A stretch of DNA of 64,000 bases from Roseivirga sp. UBA6052 (GCA_002427755.1 DIYO01000002.1:158845-222844), one strand, 5' to 3'; positions 17,383 through 26,817 are shown, counted from the first letter of the stretch. Numbers and translations are program-made. The notes: generated from the letters alone by a model not told the origin.

Positions 17383-18486
17383 TCACACTAAAAGTTTATT
17401 CAATAATACTCTGTGGTTACCCGTATCGGCAATCACTAATTGTTGTTGTTCTATACAAATTGAAAATGGCCAATAAAGGCCCGTATCGGTTCCTTTCAAA
17501 TTCTGAACATTCTCGGAACCCGTATTAAAATCAGGCTGACCTATAAGGTCGTCTGCTTCTTGATTATTCTCCAAAATCTCAGGATACCATTTGGCCCTAC
17601 TATTGGCTGTATCAAGCACAAAGATTCCGTCTTTATGCAAAAAACTATCATAGCACCAATTGAGCGTGCGCTCATTAGGACTCAACTTAAATTGATTCTG
17701 GCCATTGGCAACCATATCTGCTTGCCCTAAAACGAAGTCAGGTTGAGTTGACCCAACTGCTTTCTTCCAATTGTTCCAGATCAATACCCTAAAGTATTGG
17801 GTATCTGTTATCGCCAATCTCCCAGAGTCGTCAACCCTAACTGAATAGGGCCATATGGGCTCATTTGGTTCATAGTCTCTACAACTCAAATCAGGTTTAC
17901 CGATAACCAAATCTGCCGCAGCAAAAGACTTGGTGGGTATATCCTTAAAGTAAACCACTCTTCTATTCCCTGTGTCAGCAATCCAAAGTTCTTCTCCATT
18001 TGAAAATACCCCATAAGGCCAGTATAAGCTTTGAGCTGTAGTAGGTGCGTTGAGGCCATCTACATTTGGCTCATTGGATTCAAAATCTCTTTGGCCCAAT
18101 ACAACATCAGCAGGTTGTCCATTTTCGGTTGGGAATGAATGCCATATCAAAACACGATGATTCCATGCATCGGCTACTATCAGTTTTTGTCCGTCCGTCC
18201 AAAGACCAGAAGGATAATGCAATGAAGAAGCAGACACGGTATGATTTTGATTCCTTCCTGTTCCTTCTTCTGATTCTTGCCCCAGTACTAAATTTGGATT
18301 TGCATACTCAGAATTAGGAAGTTCATTCCAAATGAACACTCTATTCTGGCCAGTATCACTTACCACTAACTGACTACCATTAAGCCAAACACCCCTTGGT
18401 GCTAGAAAAGGCGATTTCTCTGGGCCTTTAAAGACTTGCTTTAATTCAGAGATCTTACTCGCGATATGAACGTCTTGAACTAGCAA
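17383..18486 (-). CDS. NHL-repeat protein of the hydrogenase locus
   Basis: This 367-residue protein is made of NHL/beta-propeller repeats. The recurring unit contains LxVxDTGNxRV(L/V)(I/F) (for example VSDTGQNRVFIW, VADAWNHRVLIW, IADTGNRRVVYF, IADTGNHRVLLN) with PxGVWxDG-type turns. There is no signal peptide. It overlaps hypE by 7 nt. NHL proteins recur in group 2a hydrogenase loci as I recall them, but their role is not established; a scaffold or electron-transfer partner is possible. Every propeller blade seems intact. Confidence 0.85.
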   Translation of the reverse strand: MLVQDVHIASKISELKQVFKGPEKSPFLAPRGVWLNGSQLVVSDTGQNRVFIWNELPNSEYANPNLVLGQESEEGTGRNQNHTVSASSLHYPSGLWTDGQKLIVADAWNHRVLIWHSFPTENGQPADVVLGQRDFESNEPNVDGLNAPTTAQSLYWPYGVFSNGEELWIADTGNRRVVYFKDIPTKSFAAADLVIGKPDLSCRDYEPNEPIWPYSVRVDDSGRLAITDTQYFRVLIWNNWKKAVGSTQPDFVLGQADMVANGQNQFKLSPNERTLNWCYDSFLHKDGIFVLDTANSRAKWYPEILENNQEADDLIGQPDFNTGSENVQNLKGTDTGLYWPFSICIEQQQLVIADTGNHRVLLNKLLV

Positions 18487-19529
18487 ATCCTTGGCAATTG
18501 TTCTCCTGGTAACATATTCACTACTCTTCTTCCGCCTATGGCCGACTGGATAATAACTTGTCCTTTATGATCATCAACAATCTCACCGATTATTGAGGCC
18601 TTAGCACAAGTATCAAAAACCTTTAACTGTTCACAGACTTCGTTCGCTATGCTTCCATCTACTATGGTGATAAAAACACCTTCATTCGCCACGTAAAGCG
18701 GATCTAGCCCTAACAGTTCACAGGCACCATTTACCTGCTCTTCTACAGGTATAGTAGTTTGCGCGATATCAATTCCTATCTTTTGATCCTTAGCAATTTC
18801 AGCCAATACTGTTCCAAGCCCCCCTCTAGTTGGGTCTCTCATTACATGTATGCCATCAGCAAAATTCTCAATAAGCTGTAATACAGGTTCATTCAAAGCA
18901 CAAGTGTCGCTTAGAATTTCTGTTTCAAATTCTAAACCCTCCCTCACTGACATGATCGCGATACCGTGATTCGCAATGCTGTTGCTCACAATAATTTTGT
19001 CGCCAGTCTTAATATGGGTATCGGATATTTTCGCCTTTGGATGAATCGTACCTATTCCTGTTGTATTGATAAAGATTTGATCACCTTTACCTCGTTCAAC
19101 CACTTTCGTATCGCCCGTTACTACTTTTACACCTGCCCGTTCTGCAGCCGCCTTTATTGAGACAAGAATATTCCAAAAATCCTGCATCAATAGCCCTTCT
19201 TCAATGATAAAGGCTAGGGATAAATACTTTGGAATGGCCCCACACATAGCCAAATCATTTACCGTCCCATTAATTGCTAATTCTCCAATATCTCCACCAG
19301 GGAAGAAAACCGGATTTACAACAAAACTATCTGTAGACATGGCAACTTCTCCCTCTAGATTTAGGAAGGCTCCATCGTGCTTTTTATCCAGAATCTCGTT
19401 AGAGAGTAAATCAAACACTCCGCTATCCAAAAGCTTATGGGTCAGAACACCACCACTTCCATGTCCCAATGTGATGCGATCAAAATCCAGCTGGGGAATG
19501 GGGCAATTCAAATTCATTTTGACACTCAT
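18480..19529 (-). CDS. hypE: Hydrogenase maturation protein HypE
   Basis: HypE takes a carbamoyl group from HypF onto its C-terminal Cys and dehydrates it to thiocyanate, the source of the active-site CN ligands. The 349 residues show the PurM-like fold: LGHGSGG near residue 22, DSFVV, MRDPTRGGLG, and NEG(V). The essential terminus PRIC is intact. It overlaps hypD by 4 nt. Length is normal. Confidence 0.97.
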   Translation of the reverse strand: MSVKMNLNCPIPQLDFDRITLGHGSGGVLTHKLLDSGVFDLLSNEILDKKHDGAFLNLEGEVAMSTDSFVVNPVFFPGGDIGELAINGTVNDLAMCGAIPKYLSLAFIIEEGLLMQDFWNILVSIKAAAERAGVKVVTGDTKVVERGKGDQIFINTTGIGTIHPKAKISDTHIKTGDKIIVSNSIANHGIAIMSVREGLEFETEILSDTCALNEPVLQLIENFADGIHVMRDPTRGGLGTVLAEIAKDQKIGIDIAQTTIPVEEQVNGACELLGLDPLYVANEGVFITIVDGSIANEVCEQLKVFDTCAKASIIGEIVDDHKGQVIIQSAIGGRRVVNMLPGEQLPRIC

Positions 19530-20632
19530 GACACTGGCTCTTCAAATTCAACATTTGCGAAATGATAATAAGCAGCACATGCTCCTTCACTAGACACCAT
19601 TGGGGCACCTAATGGATTAAGCGGTGTACAACCTTTTCCAAATTGAGGGCACTCATGAGGCTTCTTTAAACCTTTTAGTACATCTCCAGCAATACAATCC
19701 TGGCACTCTTGAGCTTTGGCGATATTGATTTCGAACTTATGATCGGCATCATACATATCAAGTTCTTGTCTGATCTCATACCCACTTTCCGGAATTTCTC
19801 CTATACCTCTCCAATCTCGGTCCGACACTTTAAAGACCTTGCTGATAATGTCTTTTGCTGACTTATTACCATCCCTATCAACAACTCGGCTATACTGATT
19901 TTCAACTTCCGCTTTACCTTTTTCTAGTTGCTCAACTACCATTAGAATTCCCTGTAATAAGTCTACTGGTTCAAACCCTGTGGCCACTATCGGTACATTG
20001 TGCTCTTTTACAATTGGATAATAGTCTTCCATACCCATAATAGTACACACGTGGCCTGCAGCTAAAAATCCTTGAATAAGGTTCTCAGGGTCACTTAAAA
20101 CTGCTTTTATAGCCGGTGGTACCAAAACATGAGACGCTAGAATTGAGTAATTCTTAATACCTCCTCTTATAGCATGTACAACTGAAAGGGCATTAGCCGG
20201 AGCAGTGGTTTCAAAACCTACCGCAAAGAAGACTACTTCTCTATCGGGGTTATTTGAAGCAATTTCAACAGCCTCTAAAGGAGAGTACAAAATTCTAATA
20301 TCGGCTCCATTGGCCTTAGCCTCTAAAAGGCTCTTTTTTGATCCCGGCACCCTCAGCATATCTCCGAAAGAGCATAGAATCACATTTTTCTCTTCGGCCA
20401 AATAAATAGCCTTATCAATTAGGTTTAAGGGAGTTACACATACAGGGCATCCTGGTCCATGTACCATTCTTATCTTATCCGGCAAAAGATTGAGTATGCC
20501 ATTTTTAACCAGACTGTGCGTTTGACCGCCACAAACTTCCATTATGGTCCATTCTTGTGTGGTTACTTCATGAAGTCTCTCTAAGTACTTCTTTACTAAT
20601 TCTGGTTCGCGGTATTCAGAGATAAATTTCAT
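19526..20632 (-). CDS. hypD: Hydrogenase maturation protein HypD
   Basis: HypD, with HypC, assembles the Fe(CN)2CO unit. The 368 residues include the catalytic CGGQTH, HGPGCPVCVTP and FGDMLRVPG motifs. The C-terminal [4Fe-4S] cysteines lie in CQDCIAGDVLKG and the segment from CPQFGKGC to SSEGACAAYY. All key cysteines are present. It follows hypC after 97 nt that contain a long hairpin, and overlaps hypE. Confidence 0.97.
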   Translation of the reverse strand: MKFISEYREPELVKKYLERLHEVTTQEWTIMEVCGGQTHSLVKNGILNLLPDKIRMVHGPGCPVCVTPLNLIDKAIYLAEEKNVILCSFGDMLRVPGSKKSLLEAKANGADIRILYSPLEAVEIASNNPDREVVFFAVGFETTAPANALSVVHAIRGGIKNYSILASHVLVPPAIKAVLSDPENLIQGFLAAGHVCTIMGMEDYYPIVKEHNVPIVATGFEPVDLLQGILMVVEQLEKGKAEVENQYSRVVDRDGNKSAKDIISKVFKVSDRDWRGIGEIPESGYEIRQELDMYDADHKFEINIAKAQECQDCIAGDVLKGLKKPHECPQFGKGCTPLNPLGAPMVSSEGACAAYYHFANVEFEEPVS

Positions 20633-20674
20633 ATGCTGTCTTTTCTTTTATTTAATAGCCATATGTAACCTTTG

Positions 20675-20722
20675 ATGATTGGAGTAATCACAATTCATAA
20701 TTATGATGATTACTCTAATCAT
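20675..20722 (-). promoter_or_regulatory. Long intra-operon hairpin between hypC and hypD
   Basis: Sixteen-base arms (20675-20690 and 20707-20722) pair fully in the transcript except for one G-U, around a 16-nt loop that contains CATAATTATG, itself a palindrome. No T-run follows on the minus strand, so it is not a standard terminator. It could be an RNA processing or stability element that sets the ratio of hypC to hypD and later genes. Confidence 0.6.
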
Positions 20723-20729
20723 GTCGGTT

Positions 20730-20987
20730 TCATAGTTCCTCCGGGTTTAATTCATCTAATTCGCCTGCCTCTTCTAAATACTTGAATGTCTTGGCCGCTT
20801 CTTCTTCATTTACAATAGATATGGCCACACCAACGTGTACCAAAACATACTGACCTACCTCTGCTTGAGGTACCATCTCTAAACTGGCTTCCTTAACGAT
20901 ACCTCCGAAATTGACTTTTGCCATTCTCACCGTACCGCCATAGCGCTCTTCAATCGATTTGATTTTACCTGGTATCGCTAAACACAT
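20730..20987 (-). CDS. hypC: Hydrogenase assembly chaperone HypC
   Basis: This 85-residue HypC/HupF protein begins MCLAIPGK. Cys2 is the residue that binds the Fe(CN)2CO unit and the large-subunit precursor. The C-terminal part is acidic and helical, as usual. The start lies 23 nt inside the end of hypF, giving tight coupling. One copy is present in this window. Confidence 0.96.
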   Translation of the reverse strand: MCLAIPGKIKSIEERYGGTVRMAKVNFGGIVKEASLEMVPQAEVGQYVLVHVGVAISIVNEEEAAKTFKYLEEAGELDELNPEEL

Positions 20988-23265
20988 GATGTTCTTTATT
21001 TAGATTAAAAAATTGTCTTTGAATGAAAAAATGAGCCAATTGACCAAACGAGATATTCTCGTCATTCGGACATAGCTCTTTATTAAAATACAGGCTGAAA
21101 TCACCTGAAAGATGTTCTTGAATAAGAGATACCAACAAGGCATTTTGAAATACTCCTCCGCTAAAAGCTAGTTTATTGATCTGAAGCTCATTGGCAACCT
21201 TTTCTATTAACTTCGCTAAACTCAAGTGGAACTTGAATGCCAATTCCTCTATTGGTTTGTCTGCCTTCAAATCAGATTTCAATTGATTCAAAAACAAACC
21301 CATAGAGATCTCATCTTCAAGGAGTTCAAAATCATAGTAGCCTTTTTTCGGCCCATGGTATTGAGCAGCGCAAGCTTCTAAAAGCATAGCCGCTTGTCCT
21401 TCAAAAGTACATTCCTGAATCAATCCTAACCAAGAGGCCATTGCATCAAACAGTCGACCAATTGAACTAGTCCTAATGTTTCCATTGGCCAATTGAACTC
21501 TGGCAATCTTCAATTCCGTAGGATTGAACTGTCGTTGGGTACGTTCAGTAAAAAAGTCTGAATTGGTGGCATAACTCAGTGCCGAAAGCCTTGGCTTTTT
21601 TGCCATCAAATCATTCTTTGTGGCTTGCTTGTATTCAAGATGGAATGTCCTTTCCATCTCACCCGTTTGATAAACAAAAAATTCACCTCCCCATATCTGT
21701 CCATCAGTTCCAAGACCTGTACCATCCCACATTACGCCTAAGACGGGCGATTCTTGATCAACGAGATCATTCTCCAGCAATACCGATGCAAAATGCGCTT
21801 CATGATGCTGAATATCCATTTGTAGGATGGTCTCTTCCCGAGCAATCTCCTTCCCTTTTTGACTTGCAAAAAAGCCCGGATGCATATCACTCAAAACTAT
21901 CTTTGGTTTTAAACCAGTAATCTTAATCAAGCCAGCCAAGGTCTCTTGATAAACCTGTTGGGCATCGAAACTCTCTAAAGAACCCAAGTATTGACTTACA
22001 TGCCAATTCGCCCCATTAGCAATAGCCAAACTCCCCTTCATTTGAGCACCCATAGCCATCACTTGATCGTCTGATAAGCTGTTCGTCTTTCCAAAATATG
22101 CAGGAGCCAGACCTCTTGATCTTCTTAAAATTATTCGTTGATCTTTTGCAAACTGTACTACCGAATCGTCTTGCGGATTGATGATTTCTCTGTTGTTGCC
22201 TATCACTAAATCCGCGAAGAGGCTCATAGTTTCAACTGCCTTGTCATCAGCATGTATTATAGGAGAACCGCTTACATTACCACTTGTGGCAATAAGCGGC
22301 CTTCCAACTTTTTGTGAAATCAAGTGTAACAAAGGGGCATAAGGAAGCATTACACCAATTTTATTCAAACCAGGTGCTATCGCTTCTTTGGCTATCGTTA
22401 CTTTCTTCTTCGGGCTCAGTAGAACTATGGGAGCTTCAGGACTTAGAAGTGCATTTCTTTCATAGGATGATAATTCGAATTGATCTTCGACCCATTCTAT
22501 GTTTGGATATAATACGGCAAAAGGCTTATCAGGCCTTTGCTTTCTATCTCTAAGAGTTTGAATGGCTGATAAATTAGCAGCATCACACATTAGCAGAAAA
22601 CCTCCAATTCCCTTCAGAGATACAATGTCACCATTCTTTAAGGTTTCGACCGATTTATCTATTGGGTCTACAATCTTTTGTGAGTATGTAGGCTCTTTTA
22701 AAACAGTTAGATGAACGCCACAAACAGCACATGAATTAGTCTGTGAATAATATCTCCTATCATTTAAATCCTCATACTCTTCAGAACAGGTTTCACATTG
22801 ATGAAAAGCCAGCATGCTTGTTAATTGGCGGTCGTACGGAGCATTTTTGATGATTGAATAGCGAGGACCACAGACTGTACAGGTGATAAAAGGATAGTTA
22901 TAACGTCTATTGTTCTGGTCGTTTAACTCAGACAAACAACTCGTACAAGTAGCAAAATCAGGTGCAATTTTCTGATCGAATTGATCTCTATCTTGACTCT
23001 GCACAATGGTAAAGCCCTTGAATTTAGCTTCTTCTATTTCTTCTAAATGGTATGCTGTGATAACAGCGTGCTCAGGCCTGGCAGCAATTACCCGATCAAT
23101 AAATCTTTTGGCTTTTTCTCTAGTGGCTTCGAAGTGTATGTGTACACCACTCCTTCCATTACTCACTTGGCCTGATATCTCTTCAGACTTTGCTAACGTG
23201 TGAACAAGTGGTCTAAAACCAACCCCTTGGACTCTACCTGTAATATGGCAATGAAAGGTAGGCAT
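20965..23265 (-). CDS. hypF: Carbamoyltransferase HypF
   Basis: HypF makes carbamoyl-adenylate from carbamoyl phosphate and ATP and passes the group to HypE. The 766 residues contain an acylphosphatase domain (about 1-90, GRVQGVGFRP), two CxxC-x18-CxxC zinc fingers (about 105-190), a YrdC/Sua5-like domain (KGIGGFLLMCDA; ATSGNVSGSPI) and a C-terminal Kae1-like domain. The last has HHEAH, GVMWDGTGLGTDG and a late FSGGVFQN. Length is normal. It starts 3 nt after hypB. Confidence 0.97.
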   Translation of the reverse strand: MPTFHCHITGRVQGVGFRPLVHTLAKSEEISGQVSNGRSGVHIHFEATREKAKRFIDRVIAARPEHAVITAYHLEEIEEAKFKGFTIVQSQDRDQFDQKIAPDFATCTSCLSELNDQNNRRYNYPFITCTVCGPRYSIIKNAPYDRQLTSMLAFHQCETCSEEYEDLNDRRYYSQTNSCAVCGVHLTVLKEPTYSQKIVDPIDKSVETLKNGDIVSLKGIGGFLLMCDAANLSAIQTLRDRKQRPDKPFAVLYPNIEWVEDQFELSSYERNALLSPEAPIVLLSPKKKVTIAKEAIAPGLNKIGVMLPYAPLLHLISQKVGRPLIATSGNVSGSPIIHADDKAVETMSLFADLVIGNNREIINPQDDSVVQFAKDQRIILRRSRGLAPAYFGKTNSLSDDQVMAMGAQMKGSLAIANGANWHVSQYLGSLESFDAQQVYQETLAGLIKITGLKPKIVLSDMHPGFFASQKGKEIAREETILQMDIQHHEAHFASVLLENDLVDQESPVLGVMWDGTGLGTDGQIWGGEFFVYQTGEMERTFHLEYKQATKNDLMAKKPRLSALSYATNSDFFTERTQRQFNPTELKIARVQLANGNIRTSSIGRLFDAMASWLGLIQECTFEGQAAMLLEACAAQYHGPKKGYYDFELLEDEISMGLFLNQLKSDLKADKPIEELAFKFHLSLAKLIEKVANELQINKLAFSGGVFQNALLVSLIQEHLSGDFSLYFNKELCPNDENISFGQLAHFFIQRQFFNLNKEHHVFSDTR

Positions 23266-23268
23266 TGC

Positions 23269-23976
23269 TTATGCCAATACCCCTTTCTTCTCTTCAACTT
23301 TTTGAAGTAACCAATCACACCAAGCATCTATTCCTTCTCCACTTTGACTGGATACTGTCATTACGTCTAGACTTGGGTTTATATCGCGAGCATCTTCAGT
23401 TACCGCATCAATAGTAAACGGTAGATAAGGAAGCAAATCACTCTTTGAAACCACCATCATGTCACTTGTTAAGAACATGCGCGGATACTTCTTAGGCTTA
23501 TCATCACCTTCTGTTGTTGCAACAAGAGTAACGCGATAATCTTCACCCAAGTCGAAGCTTGATGGGCAAACTAGGTTTCCAACGTTCTCAATTATAAGCA
23601 AGTCTACACCATCTAAATCTAGCCCTTCCATTCCTTGGTGTACCATTTGAGCCTCTAAATGGCAGATGCCACCAGTAACTATTTGTAAAGCATCAACTCC
23701 AACATCCCTTAATCTATCAGCATCTCTTTCAGTTTCTAAGTCACCAACAAGAATTTTCATGTTGATTTTGTCCTTTAATCTTTTACCAGTCTCTTGTAGA
23801 AGAGTAGTCTTACCGGAACCTGGTGAAGATGTCATATTAATAAGAAGTATACCTCTGTCTGCCATCTCTTTTCGAATGGCTTCAGCAACAAAATCATTCG
23901 CCTTGAGCAGATGAAGTGTTGTGTTCTCACATTTTACGGTACCACGAGCGGCTTTATTTGATTTTTCTACTGACAT
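23269..23976 (-). CDS. hypB: Hydrogenase nickel-insertion GTPase HypB
   Basis: HypB is a SIMIBI GTPase that works with HypA to load nickel. The 235 residues show the P-loop SSPGSGKTTLL, GDLETERDADRL, the metal-site region GGICHLEA, IIENVGNLVCPS and SKSDLLPYL (guanine specificity). The N-terminus lacks the His-rich or CxxCGC nickel-storage stretch found in some HypB proteins, so storage must lie elsewhere. A 245-nt gap rich in inverted repeats separates it from hypA, and an internal promoter is plausible. Confidence 0.96.
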   Translation of the reverse strand: MSVEKSNKAARGTVKCENTTLHLLKANDFVAEAIRKEMADRGILLINMTSSPGSGKTTLLQETGKRLKDKINMKILVGDLETERDADRLRDVGVDALQIVTGGICHLEAQMVHQGMEGLDLDGVDLLIIENVGNLVCPSSFDLGEDYRVTLVATTEGDDKPKKYPRMFLTSDMMVVSKSDLLPYLPFTIDAVTEDARDINPSLDVMTVSSQSGEGIDAWCDWLLQKVEEKKGVLA

Positions 23977-24221
23977 TTTTATTCTCTTTTTTAGAATTTG
24001 AAAAGAATAAATGACAAGAAAAAGCTTTCTAACTCTTTAGAAATTTTTTTCTAAAGAACGAAAATAACTCACTGATTAATAACTGTTTAAGTATTTTAAA
24101 TTAAAGCTTAAACAGAATCATGTATTTACATGAAATGATTAATTCTTGTTGAAGAATTTTTCGAAATTCTTTACTAGAATAAATTCTCAAAATTAAATGG
24201 AGTTGTCGGCCAAGATACCGA
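23977..24221 (-). promoter_or_regulatory. Inverted-repeat-rich gap inside the hydrogenase locus
   Basis: This very A+T-rich gap between hypA and hypB holds no gene. It has four hairpin-forming repeats: 24036-24057 (CTTTAGAAA arms), 24084-24116 (9-bp CTGTTTAAG/CTTAAACAG arms), 24119-24134 (TCATGTA-TT-TACATGA) and 24153-24172 (AAGAATTT-TTCG-AAATTCTT). A GTCGG/CCGAC hairpin sits next to the hypA stop. It probably contains partial termination after hypA and a promoter for hypBFCDE. Confidence 0.5.
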
Positions 24222-24566
24222 CTAGTCTAGAAATTCTACCTGATGAATAAGCAATTCCTCACCCTTAACCACATTATTGGTCGGAATTCCGCAATCGCAA
24301 ACGAATCTATAATTTGATACTACTGAGTCTTTACCGCAGATATCGCAATGGACTTCTATAGGAATGCTCTCAATGTCTAAATTGACATTGGCATATTGAG
24401 GATTGTCTTCCTTAACAGCATTGAAAGCATTCTGCATTAAAACAGGCTCGACATTAGATAATAATCCAATCTTCATTCGGATCGTCTGCATCTTAGCCAA
24501 TTGATCTGAATTGAACTCTTCTTCCAAAGATCGAAAGACACCTCTAACTAAAGACACCTCATGCAT
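24222..24566 (-). CDS. hypA: Hydrogenase nickel chaperone HypA
   Basis: HypA binds nickel through its N-terminal MHE motif (MHEVSLV here) and zinc through cysteines, and delivers nickel with HypB. The 114-residue length is standard. The zinc loop reads CDIC followed by CDC, so the second pair is C-x-C rather than the usual C-x2-C. That is a mild deviation that could still hold zinc. It overlaps the TPR gene by 8 nt. Confidence 0.95.
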   Translation of the reverse strand: MHEVSLVRGVFRSLEEEFNSDQLAKMQTIRMKIGLLSNVEPVLMQNAFNAVKEDNPQYANVNLDIESIPIEVHCDICGKDSVVSNYRFVCDCGIPTNNVVKGEELLIHQVEFLD

Positions 24567-26019
24567 TGGTAACCTCCTTCGGTTTATACGTCTCTTTTAA
24601 TGCCTCTAGATGTTCTTTCGCTCGAAGCACCATTTCTTCACTAGCCTTCATTTGAATGATCTCTTCCGCTAATTGTCTCATCTCCCGTCTTCTAATGCGC
24701 TCCATTACTTGATTCACATTATTGGCCTCCCAATAAGCTTCAAGTAAGTTAAGTGCTGTGAGACTGTATTCATAGGGAGCTTCTTTTCTAATCGCTAAGG
24801 CATCCAGAAAGAAGTTGATCGCCTTTTCAATATTATCAGATTGAGCAGCTTCAGGGTAATTCATTATTGCAGTGGCATAATTATGACAAACACTCGCATA
24901 GATGAGCGGATATTTCTCCTTGCTAAAGAACTCCAATGCCTCTTTGAAAGAAGTTGCAGATAAGGCACTCCAAATCTTCTTTTTCTCTTCCATACTCGGT
25001 AGCTCAGAATACAAAACACCTAATTGATGATGGATTTGAGCAAACACTTCTGGTGAATTCAGTTTCTTATGTACTCTCAATGCCTCTTGGTATGACTCAA
25101 TGGCTTTGGTGAAAAACTGTGGGAATCCTTTTTTAGCCCAAAGGTGTAAAAGGCTCGCTTTGTCTAGATTAACCTGAGCCACTAATTCCGGTAGTTCCAA
25201 GTGCTTATATTGGTCAATGGCGGCATTCAAGTATCCCAAAGCCTCACTATAATGCTCATCATTGATGCTAATTTGAGACATAAGTTCCAATACCGAAGCC
25301 AATTGGAAGGGTGCGTTGATTCCTTTCAAGTAATCATAAACTTCCGCTATAATCACTTTTAATTCGTCCAACCCTATCAATTCACCCTCGGCATGACTCG
25401 TCATCATTAGGCTTACAAACTGGAGTTTCAAGCTCATTTGCGCTTGTAGACTCAATCCTTCATTTCTTCCATGAACCAATAAAGCCATCAACACTTCATT
25501 TGGAACTTTAACTTCTTCTAGAAACGCTGAATAATGATAAGTAACGAAGGCTTTTAGCTCGGGCGATTCAACCTGGGTTATTGTGCTTTTATATAAAGAA
25601 GGGACTTGTGCGCGAGATTCGGATTCAGCATATATGGCCAATAAAAACCTATTGATTTGGCTTAACTCTGAGTTCAATAAACTGCTAAAAGCTTCAGGTC
25701 CTTCGAATAAACCTTCTACCCAAGCAGAAAGTGACTCATCATCAGAGGAGTCTCTGGCTTCTTGCCATAACTCTGAAACCAAACAGATATAAGCAATTAG
25801 GTTTTGAGGTGTGTAGCTAACTGATGGAAAAAGTAGAGGTAACCTCTGGTTCGACCAATCTGGAAGCATTGAGATTTTGTCATTATCGATCAGAAGCTGA
25901 ATTACTAACTCATTAGTGAATTCATTTGAGCAAGTGATTAAAGAAGTCAAATCTCTAGATTTTAGTAACTCATTCACCTCCTCCTGATGCTCTATGCTAT
26001 TGATATGAATCTTAATCAT
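24559..26019 (-). CDS. TPR-repeat protein of the hydrogenase locus
   Basis: This 486-residue cytoplasmic protein is all-helical. Tetratricopeptide-like repeats are clearest from residue 200 on (for example EALGYLNAAIDQYKHLELPE, AIESYQEALRVHKKLNSPE, and NFFLDALAIRKEAP). The N-terminal 200 residues are a diverged helical domain. There is no signal peptide. It sits between the 104-residue gene and hypA, overlapping both, so it is clearly part of the unit. TPR proteins recur in group 2a hydrogenase loci as I recall; the role may be scaffolding during assembly. Confidence 0.85.
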   Translation of the reverse strand: MIKIHINSIEHQEEVNELLKSRDLTSLITCSNEFTNELVIQLLIDNDKISMLPDWSNQRLPLLFPSVSYTPQNLIAYICLVSELWQEARDSSDDESLSAWVEGLFEGPEAFSSLLNSELSQINRFLLAIYAESESRAQVPSLYKSTITQVESPELKAFVTYHYSAFLEEVKVPNEVLMALLVHGRNEGLSLQAQMSLKLQFVSLMMTSHAEGELIGLDELKVIIAEVYDYLKGINAPFQLASVLELMSQISINDEHYSEALGYLNAAIDQYKHLELPELVAQVNLDKASLLHLWAKKGFPQFFTKAIESYQEALRVHKKLNSPEVFAQIHHQLGVLYSELPSMEEKKKIWSALSATSFKEALEFFSKEKYPLIYASVCHNYATAIMNYPEAAQSDNIEKAINFFLDALAIRKEAPYEYSLTALNLLEAYWEANNVNQVMERIRRREMRQLAEEIIQMKASEEMVLRAKEHLEALKETYKPKEVTNA

Positions 26020-26330
26020 TGGATATCTACACTTAAAAAATTAGACTTTTCATTTTCAGAGAAGCTCAAATCTCGATCTGAATCATCTAAATCAAAATCG
26101 AGCAACAAGGCATGAATTCCAGTTGAATTATCGCCTTTTAAATTTCTTTGCTTTAAAAAATATTGATCCGCCTTATGCATCTTAGTAAACCATGCATTAT
26201 CCACAGGCGAAATCAACAACTTACCTAACTCTTCTTTATAAGAAAGCAGAACATAGGGGCTCTCCTGAAAGTAGGACTCTACAAGCTCAGAAGAAATAAT
26301 AAGATGCTTAGATTTTAGAGATATGCTCAT
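26016..26330 (-). CDS. Hypothetical protein in the hydrogenase locus
   Basis: This 104-residue protein has no recognised domain, signal peptide, membrane segment or cysteine. The N-terminal two thirds look alpha/beta and the C-terminus is acidic (DFDLDDSDRDLSFSENE). It overlaps the protease gene by 4 nt and the TPR gene by 4 nt, so it is translated with them. Its constant coupling to maturation genes suggests an accessory role in this hydrogenase type, but no function can be assigned. Confidence 0.75.
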   Translation of the reverse strand: MSISLKSKHLIISSELVESYFQESPYVLLSYKEELGKLLISPVDNAWFTKMHKADQYFLKQRNLKGDNSTGIHALLLDFDLDDSDRDLSFSENEKSNFLSVDIQ

Positions 26331-26806
26331 ACAGAAAGTGTCGCCAAATCGTCCTTTATTATCCCCACTAACTCATCTGCAGAACGCTTGACTGCCTCTG
26401 ACATACCAACTTCAAGCCTGGTATTGTCAATAGCAAGCAAATACACTTCAATGTCTTCAGGATATTCATTCGCCATTATTTTTTTGGCGTAAGAAAGCGC
26501 TTGGTCCCATTTAAGACTATGCAAGAACACCATTGGATCTTCTTCAATTGCTCCTTCAACCTCTGAAGCAGGTAATTTAAAAAGTGTGCCAACAGCTTCT
26601 CCTGAATTTGTTGTAGCATCGACAATTATGATTTTGTCATGCCCTTTTAAATTAAAGAGTACCTCGAATGCCGAGGTACCCATATCAAAAAATGTAAATG
26701 ATTCTGAATCGGGTAACGATTTCTTCAATTCTTCAATCACATAGCATCCGACAGCGTCATCGCTACGCACTGGATTACCAAAGCCCATAATAGCTACCCG
26801 ACTCAT
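26327..26806 (-). CDS. Hydrogenase maturation endopeptidase
   Basis: This 159-residue protein belongs to the HyaD/HybD/HupD family, which clips the C-terminal tail of the large subunit after nickel insertion. GFGNPVRSDDAVG near the N-terminus carries the conserved acidic nickel-sensing residue. IIVDATTNSGEAVGT supplies the second Asp, and a His near LHSLKW is the third. It lies 11 nt after the large subunit, whose tail it should cleave after His514. Confidence 0.94.
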   Translation of the reverse strand: MSRVAIMGFGNPVRSDDAVGCYVIEELKKSLPDSESFTFFDMGTSAFEVLFNLKGHDKIIIVDATTNSGEAVGTLFKLPASEVEGAIEEDPMVFLHSLKWDQALSYAKKIMANEYPEDIEVYLLAIDNTRLEVGMSEAVKRSADELVGIIKDDLATLSV

Positions 26807-26817
26807 ATAAAAAATGG

